The notes under the pieces are model-generated. The model saw nothing but the letters and a program-made list of their open reading frames with translations. It was not told the origin of the DNA and did no database searches. The translations under genes and the position numbers were made by a program. Shown piece after piece: positions 44,564 to 53,759 of a DNA stretch of 64,000 bases. Position 1 is the first letter of the stretch, and each line of letters begins with the position of its first letter. The DNA is from Vibrio celticus (GTDB lineage Bacteria; Pseudomonadota; Gammaproteobacteria; Enterobacterales; Vibrionaceae), in the NCBI RefSeq assembly GCF_024347335.1, contig NZ_AP025463.1, positions 1,674,001-1,738,000 of the forward strand, in the 5' to 3' direction.

Positions 44564-45130
44564 CTATAGCTTCCTCCTACCATTTGGTAGTTGAGCTAAA
44601 CATGCAAGCAGCTTGACGCAACCCTTCGCTCCATGTTCATTACAAACACTTCAACACTACTACGAGTTGCTCCGTCCCAGTATCACACATCGGTACTCTC
44701 ATACTCATAAATTCAGTTACTTGTACTTCTTCCTTAGCATTGTGATGACTGGTTCCCGCAGTTCCCACAAAGAGCCCGATACAAAGTCATGCCCACTATA
44801 CGCCGGACACCGCTTACACAGCATTCGGAATTAACCTGCAAACTTATCTCGAGAGATAGAAACGCCCTCGATTTTGATGTCAGTCTCTGGATTACGACGC
44901 GTCAACATAGGTTCGCTATAACTCATCTCTTTGTACCCTACCTGCCGAACTTGAGTTCGTACTTTTACTTCAACGCTTATGACCATCACTCTTAATGACA
45001 GCCACTTGAAGTGGTTTGAAGCCAGCTTCCGACAGCAGACTTCGGTGGACCTACCACCATCTCTTCATGAGCTTATGCTCAAGACTAGAAACACATCCTT
45101 ATGCTGCTAACCTATGTGCCTGCGGCACAC

Positions 45131-46685
45131 TATCTACCGTCCAGTTTACACTCTTACGGTATAAGCTCACTTTGGTGTTGTCAGCTTGTTTGCTTGGCTT
45201 GATAAAGAACCAACACATTAAAGCCGTGAAGGTCATCGCGACGAGCCAAGACAATAACAACGAAGAGGCGATGATAAGGAATACCGAGCTTGCGAACTCA
45301 GCGGCATCGGTTTTTGAAAAGATAACAGGGCTTGCACCCATGATAGCGATAACTGTTGCGCCAAAGAGTGGTGTTGCTGTCTCTTTAACAGAATCAATTG
45401 CGGCTTTAGTACGGTCGACGCCTTTGTTGATTTTCACAATCATCATATCGGTGATGACAATCGCGTTATCCACCAACATGCCGAGCGCAAGAATGAACGT
45501 ACCTAGCGAAACTCGGTGTAAATCAATTGACGCGATGTTCATGTAGATAAGCGTCAACAAGATAGTCAGCAGTAAGCTTGAGCCGACGATGGTAGCGCTT
45601 TTTAGTCCCATGAATATGGATAGGACGATGAACACAATCGCGACACTTTCAAGTAAGTTTTGTACGAAGTTATCGATCGATTTCTGAACTTCTTCAGGCT
45701 GGTTTGCTACCGTCGAGATATCAACGCCTAACGGCAGAGTTGCTTGGAAATCGCTGACGATCTGATTGATTTCATCACCAAGCGACACCACGTTAACGCC
45801 TGGCACAGGGCTCATTGCTAGCGTGACCGCAGGTACTCCGTTGTAACGGTTCTCGGTCATCATTGGCTCTTGGTAGCCCATGGTGATGTCTGCGATATCG
45901 CCCAAACGGATTAAGCTGGTTCCGAATTCACTCAAGCCGCCTTTAATCATCAGGTTTTTGATGTCGTCTAATGAACCAAACTCGCTCGACTGTTGAACAC
46001 GAATACGTTCAGTGCCCGCTGAAAATTTGCCCGCATCAAAAGTCATGTTCTGAGTATTAAGCTGTGACCAAACTTGTGTGATTGATAAACCGTATTGCGC
46101 CAATCTTTGATCTGGGATATCGATATGAACAACACGTGGCTGAACACCGTGTAACTCAATCTTCTTAATGCCATCGACGGTTTTAATTCTACGTTGGAGT
46201 TCTTCGGCGTAACGTCTTAGCTCAGCAGGTGAAGCATCCTTACTGTGGATAGAGAAAAGCATGCCGTAGACTTCAGAAAACTCATCCTGCACGACACTGA
46301 TCTGCGCCGTCGAAGGCAGTAACAGCTTCATGTCTGACACTTTACGACGCAGCAAGTCCCACTCTTGTGGTAGTGCTTTTGAATTAAGAGACTCTTTTAG
46401 GTCAACAAACACCATCGACATGCCCGGACGAGACAGTGAACGCAGTCGGTTCAATGACCCCATCTCTTGCAGTTTAGTTTCAACGGTATCCGTAACTTGT
46501 TGCTCCACTTCTTCTGCAGAAGCACCGGGGTAGAGTGTCACTACAACGGCCGTTTTAATGGTGAAACTTGGATCTTCGAGCTTGCCAAGATCAAAGTAAG
46601 AAAACAGGCCCGCGATAACACTCAATGCAGTGAAAAACAGGATGAAGGTGCGTTGTTTGATCGCAAAATCAGCTAGATTCATCAT
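45131..46685 (-). pseudogene. RND efflux pump, N-terminal half (5' exon)
   Basis: The first 518 residues of an RND (HAE1-type) proton-driven pump: MMNLADFAIKQRTFILFF, 'TLYPGASAEEVEQQVTD', 'LSRPGMSMVFVDLKE' and 'LGMLVDNAIVITDMMIVKI' (the proton-relay region of TM4), then 'KPSKQADNTKVSLYRKSVNWTVD'. The group II intron begins right after. The gene starts 7 nt behind the adaptor gene, so they are one operon. Confidence 0.85.
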
Positions 46686-46692
46686 GATTTAC

Positions 46693-47826
46693 CTACAGGC
46701 TCTTAACTTGAATATCAGAGAAGTGTTGGCCTTCCATGACGTACTGAGCTCCACTCACCACAACGAAGTCGCCATCGCTAAGCGTAGATTCAACACACAC
46801 GGTATTTTGATGCATCGAAACCACGTCCACAGTCACGCCGTGCGCTTGCTCGTTTTGAACGGTGAATACTTGCTCGATACCCGATTGGTTGACGATCGCT
46901 GAATACGGTAAGCAGAAATTATTGGTTGGTTCGCCAAGTTGAGTCGTCAGTGTGACGGCTTTGCCTGGTAACACCGTTTTGTCGGCTGACTCTACATGGT
47001 AAGTCACCGCGTAGGTCTGCTTAATAGGGTGAGGAGACGTGGCAATTTCAGTAGCGTAACCAATCAGTTTTTCCTCTGAGCCATACCAGTTGATACCAGC
47101 GGTTTGATTCGGTTGGAATTCATGAATCAAGTTTTCTGGGACTTGGATTTTAACTTCAAGCTGATCAGGGTTGTGGATGGTGAAAACTGAAATGCCCGGC
47201 AGGACTTGTTCAAACTGATCGAAGTTAGACGCCGCGACCACGCCGTCAAATGGCGCGAGCAGTTGGGTGTAACGAATCGAATCTTTTGCGCGGCGTATGT
47301 TTTGCTCAACCACTTTAACCGCGGCTTCACTTCTTTCGTAACCACTGATTGCACGGTCCAGATTAACATCAGCAATCGCGTTGTCAGCAATGGCTTGTTT
47401 TACTCGAGCAAGTTCAGTCTTAGCTAGCTTGTGTGCGGATTTTGCTTCAAGAGAACGAGCTTGCAACTCTTCCAACGCCACTTGGTAATCGTGTGGGTCG
47501 AGTTGTGCTAATGGTTGGCCTTTCTTAACTGTATCGCCAACAGAGACCATCATGTTTTGAATAGTGCCGGGTACACGAAACGCGACGCCAGCTGTTTCTG
47601 ATGACTGCAATTTGCCCGTGAACGATTTTTCAACTTGATGAGAGAGAGGCTCAAGTTGAATAACTTGAATCGGGCGCGTTTGTTTTTGAGCTATTGTCGC
47701 CTCAGAGTCATTACAGCCAAACAGAGCAGTTAGGCTTAGTGCAATGACTGTGTATTTGAAGATAGGTGTCTGTTGAAAGATAGACGAACGCTGCAAAACA
47801 GATGAATGTTGAGATATAGGCTTCAT
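46693..47826 (-). CDS. RND efflux periplasmic adaptor (membrane-fusion protein)
   Basis: The 377-aa protein has a lipoprotein signal ('ALSLTALFGCNDSEA', lipobox LFGC), a lipoyl-like half ('VGDTVKKGQPLAQLDPHDY'), a coiled-coil hairpin (about residues 100-170) and the matching second half ('QLLAPFDGVVAASNFDQFEQV'). It links the inner-membrane pump to the outer-membrane channel. Intact, though both downstream partners are broken. Confidence 0.85.
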   Translation of the reverse strand: MKPISQHSSVLQRSSIFQQTPIFKYTVIALSLTALFGCNDSEATIAQKQTRPIQVIQLEPLSHQVEKSFTGKLQSSETAGVAFRVPGTIQNMMVSVGDTVKKGQPLAQLDPHDYQVALEELQARSLEAKSAHKLAKTELARVKQAIADNAIADVNLDRAISGYERSEAAVKVVEQNIRRAKDSIRYTQLLAPFDGVVAASNFDQFEQVLPGISVFTIHNPDQLEVKIQVPENLIHEFQPNQTAGINWYGSEEKLIGYATEIATSPHPIKQTYAVTYHVESADKTVLPGKAVTLTTQLGEPTNNFCLPYSAIVNQSGIEQVFTVQNEQAHGVTVDVVSMHQNTVCVESTLSDGDFVVVSGAQYVMEGQHFSDIQVKSL

Positions 47827-47925
47827 GGATTACTCCTGTCAATTTATGGAGCAATTCTATCTTTCTGTTTTGTTTAGATAATCTAGTCTATTCGCGAAAC
47901 ACTGTCATGATATTCGTTACAATAA

Positions 47926-48804
47926 CTAAAGATTTGGAAGTTCTTGTAATAGAAAATCAATCAAAAGTTGAGCAGAATGACTCAGCGCTTTGCGTTGCGG
48001 GTAGAGTAGCCATGCTTCTTCTTGTTGAAGGTTCTGGTCAGGGAACAGGTTAATCAAGGTTCCGTCTTTGAGTTGTTGTCGTACCAAGAGTTCAGGCAGT
48101 AATGCGATGCCTCTGTGACGTGCCGCGCCACCGATTACGAAGCCGATACTGTCACTCACCACCGAAGGGTCGACCTTGATGATATGGTCTTTGATGTCCC
48201 ATTGCTTGTCGATGTCACCACTTGGCCATCGAAAGCACACAAAGGGGTAGTTGGTGATTTCTCTTAAGCTTGAAGGCGTGCCTTCTTTCTCTAGAAACTC
48301 AGGGCTGGCGACAAAAACACGCTGTAAAGTCATAACTTTGCGCGCCACTACATTAGCATCACTCAACGTACCACCGTGCATCGCCAGATCTAACCCTTGT
48401 CGGTACATATCGACAAAACCATTACTGACCGTACGAATATCAAGCTCGATCTTTGGGTACATATCTTGGAATTTAAACAACGTCGATTGCATGATGTCGC
48501 TGGTTTCTGGCAGCAGCCCAATCTTAACTTGCCCGTGTGCAACTTCTGATAGGTTGGAGGCGATATGGTTCGCTTTGTCGAGCGCACTTAACGCATTGAG
48601 GAGCTCTTTATAATAAAGCTCACCAGATTTCGTTAAGGAAAGGCTGCGCGTGGTTCTAAAGAACAGTTGAATGCCAAGAGATTTCTCAAGGTCGTTTATT
48701 CTGCGGCTAACATTAGCGCGGGGAAGGTCAAGTGCATTTGCAGCGGCAGTAAAACTACCCAGTTCGACAACGGTGGTAAACAGCTTAAGATCTTCGATTT
48801 TCAT
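47926..48804 (-). CDS. LysR-family transcriptional regulator
   Basis: The 292-aa protein has an N-terminal winged HTH ('MKIEDLKLFTTVVELGSFTAAANALDLPRANVSRRINDLEKSLGIQLFFRTTRSL') and a LysR effector-binding domain. It lies 99 nt upstream of the efflux adaptor gene on the same strand rather than divergent, so it may be its regulator and partly co-transcribed with it. The effector is unknown. Confidence 0.85.
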   Translation of the reverse strand: MKIEDLKLFTTVVELGSFTAAANALDLPRANVSRRINDLEKSLGIQLFFRTTRSLSLTKSGELYYKELLNALSALDKANHIASNLSEVAHGQVKIGLLPETSDIMQSTLFKFQDMYPKIELDIRTVSNGFVDMYRQGLDLAMHGGTLSDANVVARKVMTLQRVFVASPEFLEKEGTPSSLREITNYPFVCFRWPSGDIDKQWDIKDHIIKVDPSVVSDSIGFVIGGAARHRGIALLPELLVRQQLKDGTLINLFPDQNLQQEEAWLLYPQRKALSHSAQLLIDFLLQELPNL

Positions 48805-48903
48805 AACAACGGCATTTAATCGTTTTTAGAACAGTATGTTGGCATCGTATACCAATTGGATTTTAAAATCGAAGCGTTCTTTAGGTTGGCTTGTTTTGAG
48901 GCA

Positions 48904-48944
48904 GTAAAAAGCCAGCCGATAAATCATTATCAAAGCTGGCTTGG
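48904..48944 (-). terminator. intrinsic terminator of the syp-like locus
   Basis: On the minus strand AAGCCAGC, an 18-nt loop, GCTGGCTT and TTTT. It lies about 80 nt beyond the sypR stop. Confidence 0.75.
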
Positions 48945-49021
48945 TGTTCACATCGGACAAGACTGCTCTATTTACCACCTTGGACTAAGCAGCTTGTTTT
49001 TTCACCTTAGACCATACTGGT

Positions 49022-49681
49022 TTAGCGACCTCGACCATCTACCATTACGATGATGGTTTTAGAAATGATGCTCAGATCAGCGGCAATCCAAGACTTAACA
49101 GAACATAGGCTCAGTGCATAACTGTGGTCAAAACCCACTTTACGACGTACATCATCAATGCAGGTGTCGTAACCTTGATTCACTTGTGCAAGCCCAGTAA
49201 TACCAGGCATTACACCGTAAGTACGGTCTGCGAAGTAAGGGATTTCGTTCTCTAGTTTGGTGTAAAAAGTAGGGCGTTCAGGGCGTGGGCCAATTAGAGA
49301 CATTTCACCTTTCAATACATTGATCAGTTGTGGTAGCTCATCAAGACGTGTCTTTCTCAAAAAGCGGCCAACGGGCGTGATTCGTGGGTCATTCGCGGTA
49401 GCCCAAACGGCGCCAGAGCGAGTTTCTGCATCTTCGTACATGCTACGGAATTTCATGATCTCAAAGATTTCCATTTTCTCCGGTGTCGATTTACCAACAC
49501 GCATTTGACGGTAGAAAATAGGGCCACGAGAAGTGAGTGCAATCGCCATCGCAATCAACGGAAATACGGGCGCTAGCAAAATCAAAGCAATCAGTGAGCT
49601 TACGAAATCGAAAGTACGTTTAGCACGCGAGATTTTGTATTGGTATAGGTTTTGGGTAGATAGCTGTTCAATGTTCATCAT
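49022..49681 (-). CDS. sypR: undecaprenyl-phosphate sugar phosphotransferase (SypR-like)
   Basis: The 219-aa protein is a short bacterial sugar transferase: one N-terminal helix ('TFDFVSSLIALILLAPVFPLIAMAIALTS'), then 'GPIFYRQMRVG', 'IMKFRSMYEDAE', 'LDELPQLINVLKGEMSLIGPRPERP' and 'MPGITGLAQVN'. It starts repeat-unit synthesis by moving a sugar phosphate to undecaprenyl phosphate at the inner membrane. Last gene of the PQR transcript. Confidence 0.85.
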   Translation of the reverse strand: MMNIEQLSTQNLYQYKISRAKRTFDFVSSLIALILLAPVFPLIAMAIALTSRGPIFYRQMRVGKSTPEKMEIFEIMKFRSMYEDAETRSGAVWATANDPRITPVGRFLRKTRLDELPQLINVLKGEMSLIGPRPERPTFYTKLENEIPYFADRTYGVMPGITGLAQVNQGYDTCIDDVRRKVGFDHSYALSLCSVKSWIAADLSIISKTIIVMVDGRGR

Positions 49682-49690
49682 AATAAGTCC

Positions 49691-50878
49691 TTAATGATTC
49701 GCTCGTGTCCAAGGTGAGTTTTCTAGTCCGATTAGGTAACGAATGCCACCAATGAAGTTGGCATAGTGTCCAACTATCAAATAAGAGATTAATGAAATAG
49801 GTTTGTTTACTAGACGCTTTGGCAAGATGCAGCCAAGGACGCCAATGGTATAAACGGCAACTTGAGCCCATAACAGCGCTTCAAATACCAAGTAGTTGCT
49901 AAGTAAGATTGAGCACACTAAGCACACAATCATTAAATATGGAGTGAGTAGGCGAAGTCCTTTTCCTGAGAAGAACGCAAACGCGATGCCTTTGAACTTC
50001 GGGCTGAACAAACCAAACAATCGAATTGCTTGTTGCATGTTGCCCGCTGAAATACGAAGTCTTCTTTTGAAGTCTGTTTCTAGGTTCGATTCTTCTAGCT
50101 CTAACGCCACCATTTGAGTTTCGTATTCTGCGATGTAACCTTGTTTAACGATTTGCATCGGTAAGATGAAATCATCATTAATAGTGTTGTGTGGAAGTAG
50201 TTCAAACAGGTGTGTTCTAAACAAGTAGAACGCGCCATGAGAACCCAAGCTAGAACCTAATGAAGCCTCTGACTCTTTAACGGCGGTTTGGTACTGCCAG
50301 TAGATGTTTTCGCCTTCGTTGCCTGTTGGACAAAGCTGATAGGTCGCGTTCACTACGCCAACCTTGTCACTTTCAAAATGAGCGGCAGCTATAAGCAACG
50401 CATCCAATGAAACAAGAGCAGAAACATCACTCATCGCTGTAATATCACTGGTTATACGTGTCACTTCTTCATTAACAACCGCGACTTTACCTCGGTTTAC
50501 TTGATGGTCATGTATCTCAAAATAAACATCACTGCACATCGCTTCTTGGATGGTCATTTGTGCAATTGCGACTGTGTTATCGGTACAACCATCGCAAGCG
50601 ATAATCACTTCCAACTTCTTTTTTGGGTAATCGAGTGAAGCAAGGTTACGAATCTTGTCTGCGATCCACTGTTCTTCGTTAAATGCAGGAACAAGAACGG
50701 TGATGGTCGGCAACGTGCAATCTTGCTGTTCCTCTTTGTAGCAACGATGACTCTCTTCAACTTTGCGTGCGGGGTGGCTTTTCGCGTACCAGCGCAGTAG
50801 CAAAGGGTAGGCTGCGTGATGATAGACAATCAACGCGCCTGAAAACAAACAAAGTCCCGCAAGTAACCAATCAATCAT
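49691..50878 (-). CDS. sypQ: glycosyltransferase family 2 (SypQ-like)
   Basis: The 395-aa processive-type GT2 enzyme has an N-terminal membrane helix, 'ITVLVPAFNEEQWIADKIRNLASLDYPKKKLEVIIACDGCTDNT', an acidic pair in 'TAMSDVSALVS', 'NDDFILPMQIV' and C-terminal helices. It adds a sugar to the growing repeat unit and may span the membrane. It overlaps sypP by 4 nt. Confidence 0.8.
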   Translation of the reverse strand: MIDWLLAGLCLFSGALIVYHHAAYPLLLRWYAKSHPARKVEESHRCYKEEQQDCTLPTITVLVPAFNEEQWIADKIRNLASLDYPKKKLEVIIACDGCTDNTVAIAQMTIQEAMCSDVYFEIHDHQVNRGKVAVVNEEVTRITSDITAMSDVSALVSLDALLIAAAHFESDKVGVVNATYQLCPTGNEGENIYWQYQTAVKESEASLGSSLGSHGAFYLFRTHLFELLPHNTINDDFILPMQIVKQGYIAEYETQMVALELEESNLETDFKRRLRISAGNMQQAIRLFGLFSPKFKGIAFAFFSGKGLRLLTPYLMIVCLVCSILLSNYLVFEALLWAQVAVYTIGVLGCILPKRLVNKPISLISYLIVGHYANFIGGIRYLIGLENSPWTRANH

Positions 50879-51975
50879 GCGTAAGCTCCTTTTGAGATAT
50901 CGTTGTAAGACGAAACCATTTTGATGATGTCGAAGTTCTCAAGAACGTAGTGTCGAGGTGATAAAAAGCGTTCATTTTGATTCTCTAACAAGGCATTGGC
51001 TAATCCCGTGATACTGCCTTTTTTAACGAGTGTTCCGCTTATAGGGCACAAGGTTTCATCGACGGCACCAACGTCCATTGCGACGGTTGGAATATTGCAT
51101 GCTTGAGCTTCGAGTGTAGAAAGCGGCAGACCTTCGTGGCGTGAAGGTAGGCAGAAGATATCCAACGCTCCGTAAAACGTGGTCATGTCTTCAACCAAGC
51201 CAAGAAAGATCACTCGGTCACTCAGATTCAACCGGCTAGTCAGTTGCTCTAGTTGATTTCGCTTCGTACCGCCGCCAGCCAATACGACAACCATGTTTTC
51301 AGGTAAAAGAGTCAGTGCTTTAATAAGTTGGTCTTGGCCTTTCACATGTTCTAGTCGACCTGCACAACCGATGATGTGTTTGTCTGTCGGCAGGTTTAGA
51401 CTTGCTCTCGCATGTTCTTTCGACATTGGCTTAAACTTCTCGCAATCCACGCCGTTTTTGATGGTAATGATGTTCTCATAAGAAAAAGCAGTGCGTAGTT
51501 GGTTATAAACACGTGTCGCGTCGGCAACTAACGTTGGTTGAGCAGCTTTTAAAGCAAGCGCTTGTAATCGACGACGTTTGTTGTTGTTCAGATGCCAAGC
51601 GTCATGTTCGGTATGGATTCGAGTTGGAACCCCTGTTACGCGAGCGGCATAACCAGCGTATAATAGTGGGCCAATATGATGGGTATGAACCACATCAGGG
51701 CGAATCGCATTGAAGGCTTTAATTAGCTTAATAATGATATTGAATTGTACGCCTGGTGCTTTATCCAAAAAGACGATTTGCTCTTTGTGTGGCTCTAGCT
51801 TCGGCCAGTTGTTTATAGACTCTTGTTTTGTACCCTCTAAACTGACAATCAACACTTGGTCTGTTGGTTTAGCAAGGCGCAGTAAATCCAGAGTTAAGGT
51901 TTCTAATCCACCCGGTGCAAGGTGCTGAACAACGTGTATGATCTTTTTGCCATGCTTCGTTAAATGCGTATTCAT
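50875..51975 (-). CDS. sypP: glycosyltransferase family 4 (SypP-like)
   Basis: The 366-aa GT-B enzyme has 'HVVQHLAPGGLETLTLDLLRLA', 'DVVHTHHIGPLLYAGYAARVTG', 'IIGCAGRLEHVKGQDQLIKAL' and the EX7E motif in 'PSRHEGLPLSTLEAQACN'. The open frame reaches 52083, but that start would overlap the sigma-54 promoter, so I start at ATG 51975. First gene of the PQR transcript. Confidence 0.8.
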   Translation of the reverse strand: MNTHLTKHGKKIIHVVQHLAPGGLETLTLDLLRLAKPTDQVLIVSLEGTKQESINNWPKLEPHKEQIVFLDKAPGVQFNIIIKLIKAFNAIRPDVVHTHHIGPLLYAGYAARVTGVPTRIHTEHDAWHLNNNKRRRLQALALKAAQPTLVADATRVYNQLRTAFSYENIITIKNGVDCEKFKPMSKEHARASLNLPTDKHIIGCAGRLEHVKGQDQLIKALTLLPENMVVVLAGGGTKRNQLEQLTSRLNLSDRVIFLGLVEDMTTFYGALDIFCLPSRHEGLPLSTLEAQACNIPTVAMDVGAVDETLCPISGTLVKKGSITGLANALLENQNERFLSPRHYVLENFDIIKMVSSYNDISKGAYA

Positions 51976-52066
51976 AGTTTGGACCCTGCCTTTATAATTC
52001 TTGTTTCGCCTTTCTGACGTTTCTATTGAAGTAAATTCTTTAAAACGTTTAGCTACACAATGAGAT

Positions 52067-52082
52067 TGCAGGAGTTGTGCCA
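52067..52082 (-). promoter_or_regulatory. sigma-54 promoter of sypPQR
   Basis: The minus strand reads TGGCACAACTCCTGCA, matching TGGCAC-N5-YTGCW. It lies about 90 nt upstream of the sypP ATG. Confidence 0.8.
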
Positions 52083-52140
52083 ATTAAATAACCTATATTT
52101 TTCAATTGCTTAGATTATTCAATTCTAGGGCAGTTTTCAT

Positions 52141-52155
52141 TTCTCAAAATGGGAG
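52141..52155 (+). promoter_or_regulatory. enhancer-like motif upstream of sypP
   Basis: TTCTCA-AAA-TGGGAG, about 60 nt upstream of the -24 element. It shares TTCTCA-N3-TG with the motifs upstream of sypL and sypM. Confidence 0.5.
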
Positions 52156-52245
52156 TCAAAACAAAATACGATTGAATGGCAGTTTGAATCATAGGGCTTG
52201 GGTAAATCGAAAGTAGCATTAGAACTTGGGGCTTTAAACAAACAA

Positions 52246-52276
52246 AACGCCAAGCGAGTGTTGGCGTTTTGCTCTA
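52246..52276 (-). terminator. stem-loop after sypO
   Basis: On the minus strand AAAACGCCAA, loop, TTGGCGTTTTGTTTG. It lies 60 nt after the sypO stop and separates the L-O and P-R transcripts. Confidence 0.65.
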
Positions 52277-52334
52277 GGAAGCAAGAAGCTAGAAAGCTGT
52301 GAAGCTAGCAAGTCAAAAATGGCTTTGAGGCTGA

Positions 52335-53759
52335 CTAGCTCATTTTAGGGATCACCGTTATCACAGGGACACCCAGGATATCTTCGATTTCGTCTTTGCG
52401 TTTGATCGAAGAATCAAACAGTTCAAACAACACAGCTAAGCCAACACCCAATCCGATACCTGCAACGAATCCAGCCAGAATAAAGACAAAAGTCGGCATG
52501 TTAGATTTGATACTCGGTGTGAAAGGCAAATCAATAATCTTCACACGTTTGTTTTGCTCGAATACACCAAGCGAACCCGTTAGCTGAGCCATTTCATAAC
52601 GCTCTGTCAGTTCATCATATAGTTGACGTTTGATTTCAACTTGACGTTTAAGGCGGTACACCTCTTTTGCATTTTCGCCGAAGTTATTCGCCTTGTGTTC
52701 TAATTCGAAAATCATAGTACGAAGGCTTTTGGTCTCTTCGGTTAAAGACTCAAAGCGAGCACGAACCAGCTGTAGGCTGTGTAATTGAGTGACCAGAAGA
52801 GGTTGGGTATCAGAAAGTTTGTTCAGTGTCGTGCTACTTGCGATGTCCCAAAGCTGGTCGCTGTTCATCGTTGGCTGGGTTACCTCGAGCAAACTCTTAC
52901 GTTCATTCTCTAGTCTGTCTAACTCACGCACTTTAGCTTGCACAGCACTGTGTTTATCTGTGTATTTTGCTTGTAACAAGGTTAGATCGCTTCGAATGTC
53001 GATGATCTGGTCTTCTAATTTACCTATCACAGGGTTGGTTCGTGAAAGTTGTTGGTCGATTGACCCTAAACTTTTTTCGACACCCGATAACTCAGCCTCT
53101 TTTTCTGCCAGTGTTTGTTTGAGTGACGCTAAGCGATTCAAACTTTGACTTTGTACCTCCGGTGTCGACTGGACGTTTTCGTTCATGTACAAGGCTAAAG
53201 CTTCTTCCGCTTCTTCAAGTTCCACACTCCGTTTGTCGATATGAATTTTTAAGAAGTTACTTGAGTCTTCAATCGATGAACGTTCCGGCGCGAGCAACTG
53301 TTCAATGAAATGTTCACTTACCGAGCGCAGCGTCGCTTCCATTCCATTTGGTGTGTTGGAGGTTAAGCTTATCTTTAGAAAGTCTTTCCCAAGCTGAGTC
53401 ACCGATAAACGCTGAGACAGGTCAGTAATGATCTCTTGTTTCTCAATTTCAGGCATATCTGGTGTGGTTAATTGCAGTTCATCAGCGACCGAGTAAAGCA
53501 CATGTCGACTGTGAAGCAGTGTTCTCAATGCGTTAAGTCGGTCTTTGAGCATGGTAGAAACGGCGATGTCTTCCAAGAATGGATTCATCTTGGCAGTTTC
53601 TTGAATCAACATACTGGTATGCGCGTCATATTTAGTTGGAGCCAACTTGCTCACACCAAAGCCTACAAATGGCAAAATAAGCATTGGAAGAACGATAACG
53701 TAGCGTTGGCGCCACATCGCATTGATGATAACTAATAACCGCAATTTCAGATTATTCAT
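52335..53759 (-). CDS. sypO: Wzz/GumC-type chain-length determinant (SypO-like)
   Basis: The 474-aa protein has two membrane helices, one near the N terminus ('YVIVLPMLILPFVGFGVSKL') and one near the C terminus ('MPTFVFILAGFVAGIGLGVGLAVLFELFDSS'). A long periplasmic coiled coil lies between them (about residues 170-400). It lacks a tyrosine-kinase domain. It sets polymer length together with the ligase-like polymerase. Starts at ATG 53759 overlapping the sypN stop (ATGA). Confidence 0.85.
   Translation of the reverse strand: MNNLKLRLLVIINAMWRQRYVIVLPMLILPFVGFGVSKLAPTKYDAHTSMLIQETAKMNPFLEDIAVSTMLKDRLNALRTLLHSRHVLYSVADELQLTTPDMPEIEKQEIITDLSQRLSVTQLGKDFLKISLTSNTPNGMEATLRSVSEHFIEQLLAPERSSIEDSSNFLKIHIDKRSVELEEAEEALALYMNENVQSTPEVQSQSLNRLASLKQTLAEKEAELSGVEKSLGSIDQQLSRTNPVIGKLEDQIIDIRSDLTLLQAKYTDKHSAVQAKVRELDRLENERKSLLEVTQPTMNSDQLWDIASSTTLNKLSDTQPLLVTQLHSLQLVRARFESLTEETKSLRTMIFELEHKANNFGENAKEVYRLKRQVEIKRQLYDELTERYEMAQLTGSLGVFEQNKRVKIIDLPFTPSIKSNMPTFVFILAGFVAGIGLGVGLAVLFELFDSSIKRKDEIEDILGVPVITVIPKMS

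Larger units (their letters stand above)
43244..45130 (-). mobile_element. group II intron 2 inside the RND pump gene
   Basis: On the minus strand the element begins GTGTGCCGCAGGC (45130) and ends CTACTCAC near 43244, after domain V (43282-43316). About 1.89 kb. The 5' 570 nt (45130-44564) are ribozyme domains with no credible gene. It splits the pump between 'SVNWTVD' and 'HPLKAL'. By consensus boundaries the exons join one base out of phase, so either the ends are off by 1-2 nt or the splice does not restore the frame. Confidence 0.8.

Noticed and set aside
44613..45098. Small plus-strand open frames between the RT start and the RND 5' exon
   Set aside because: They lie within the ribozyme domains of group II intron 2 and have no ribosome-binding sites or recognisable motifs.
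51975..52083. Longer N terminus for the sypP-like glycosyltransferase
   Set aside because: The extension would start inside a sigma-54 promoter; similarity to glycosyltransferases begins after ATG 51975.
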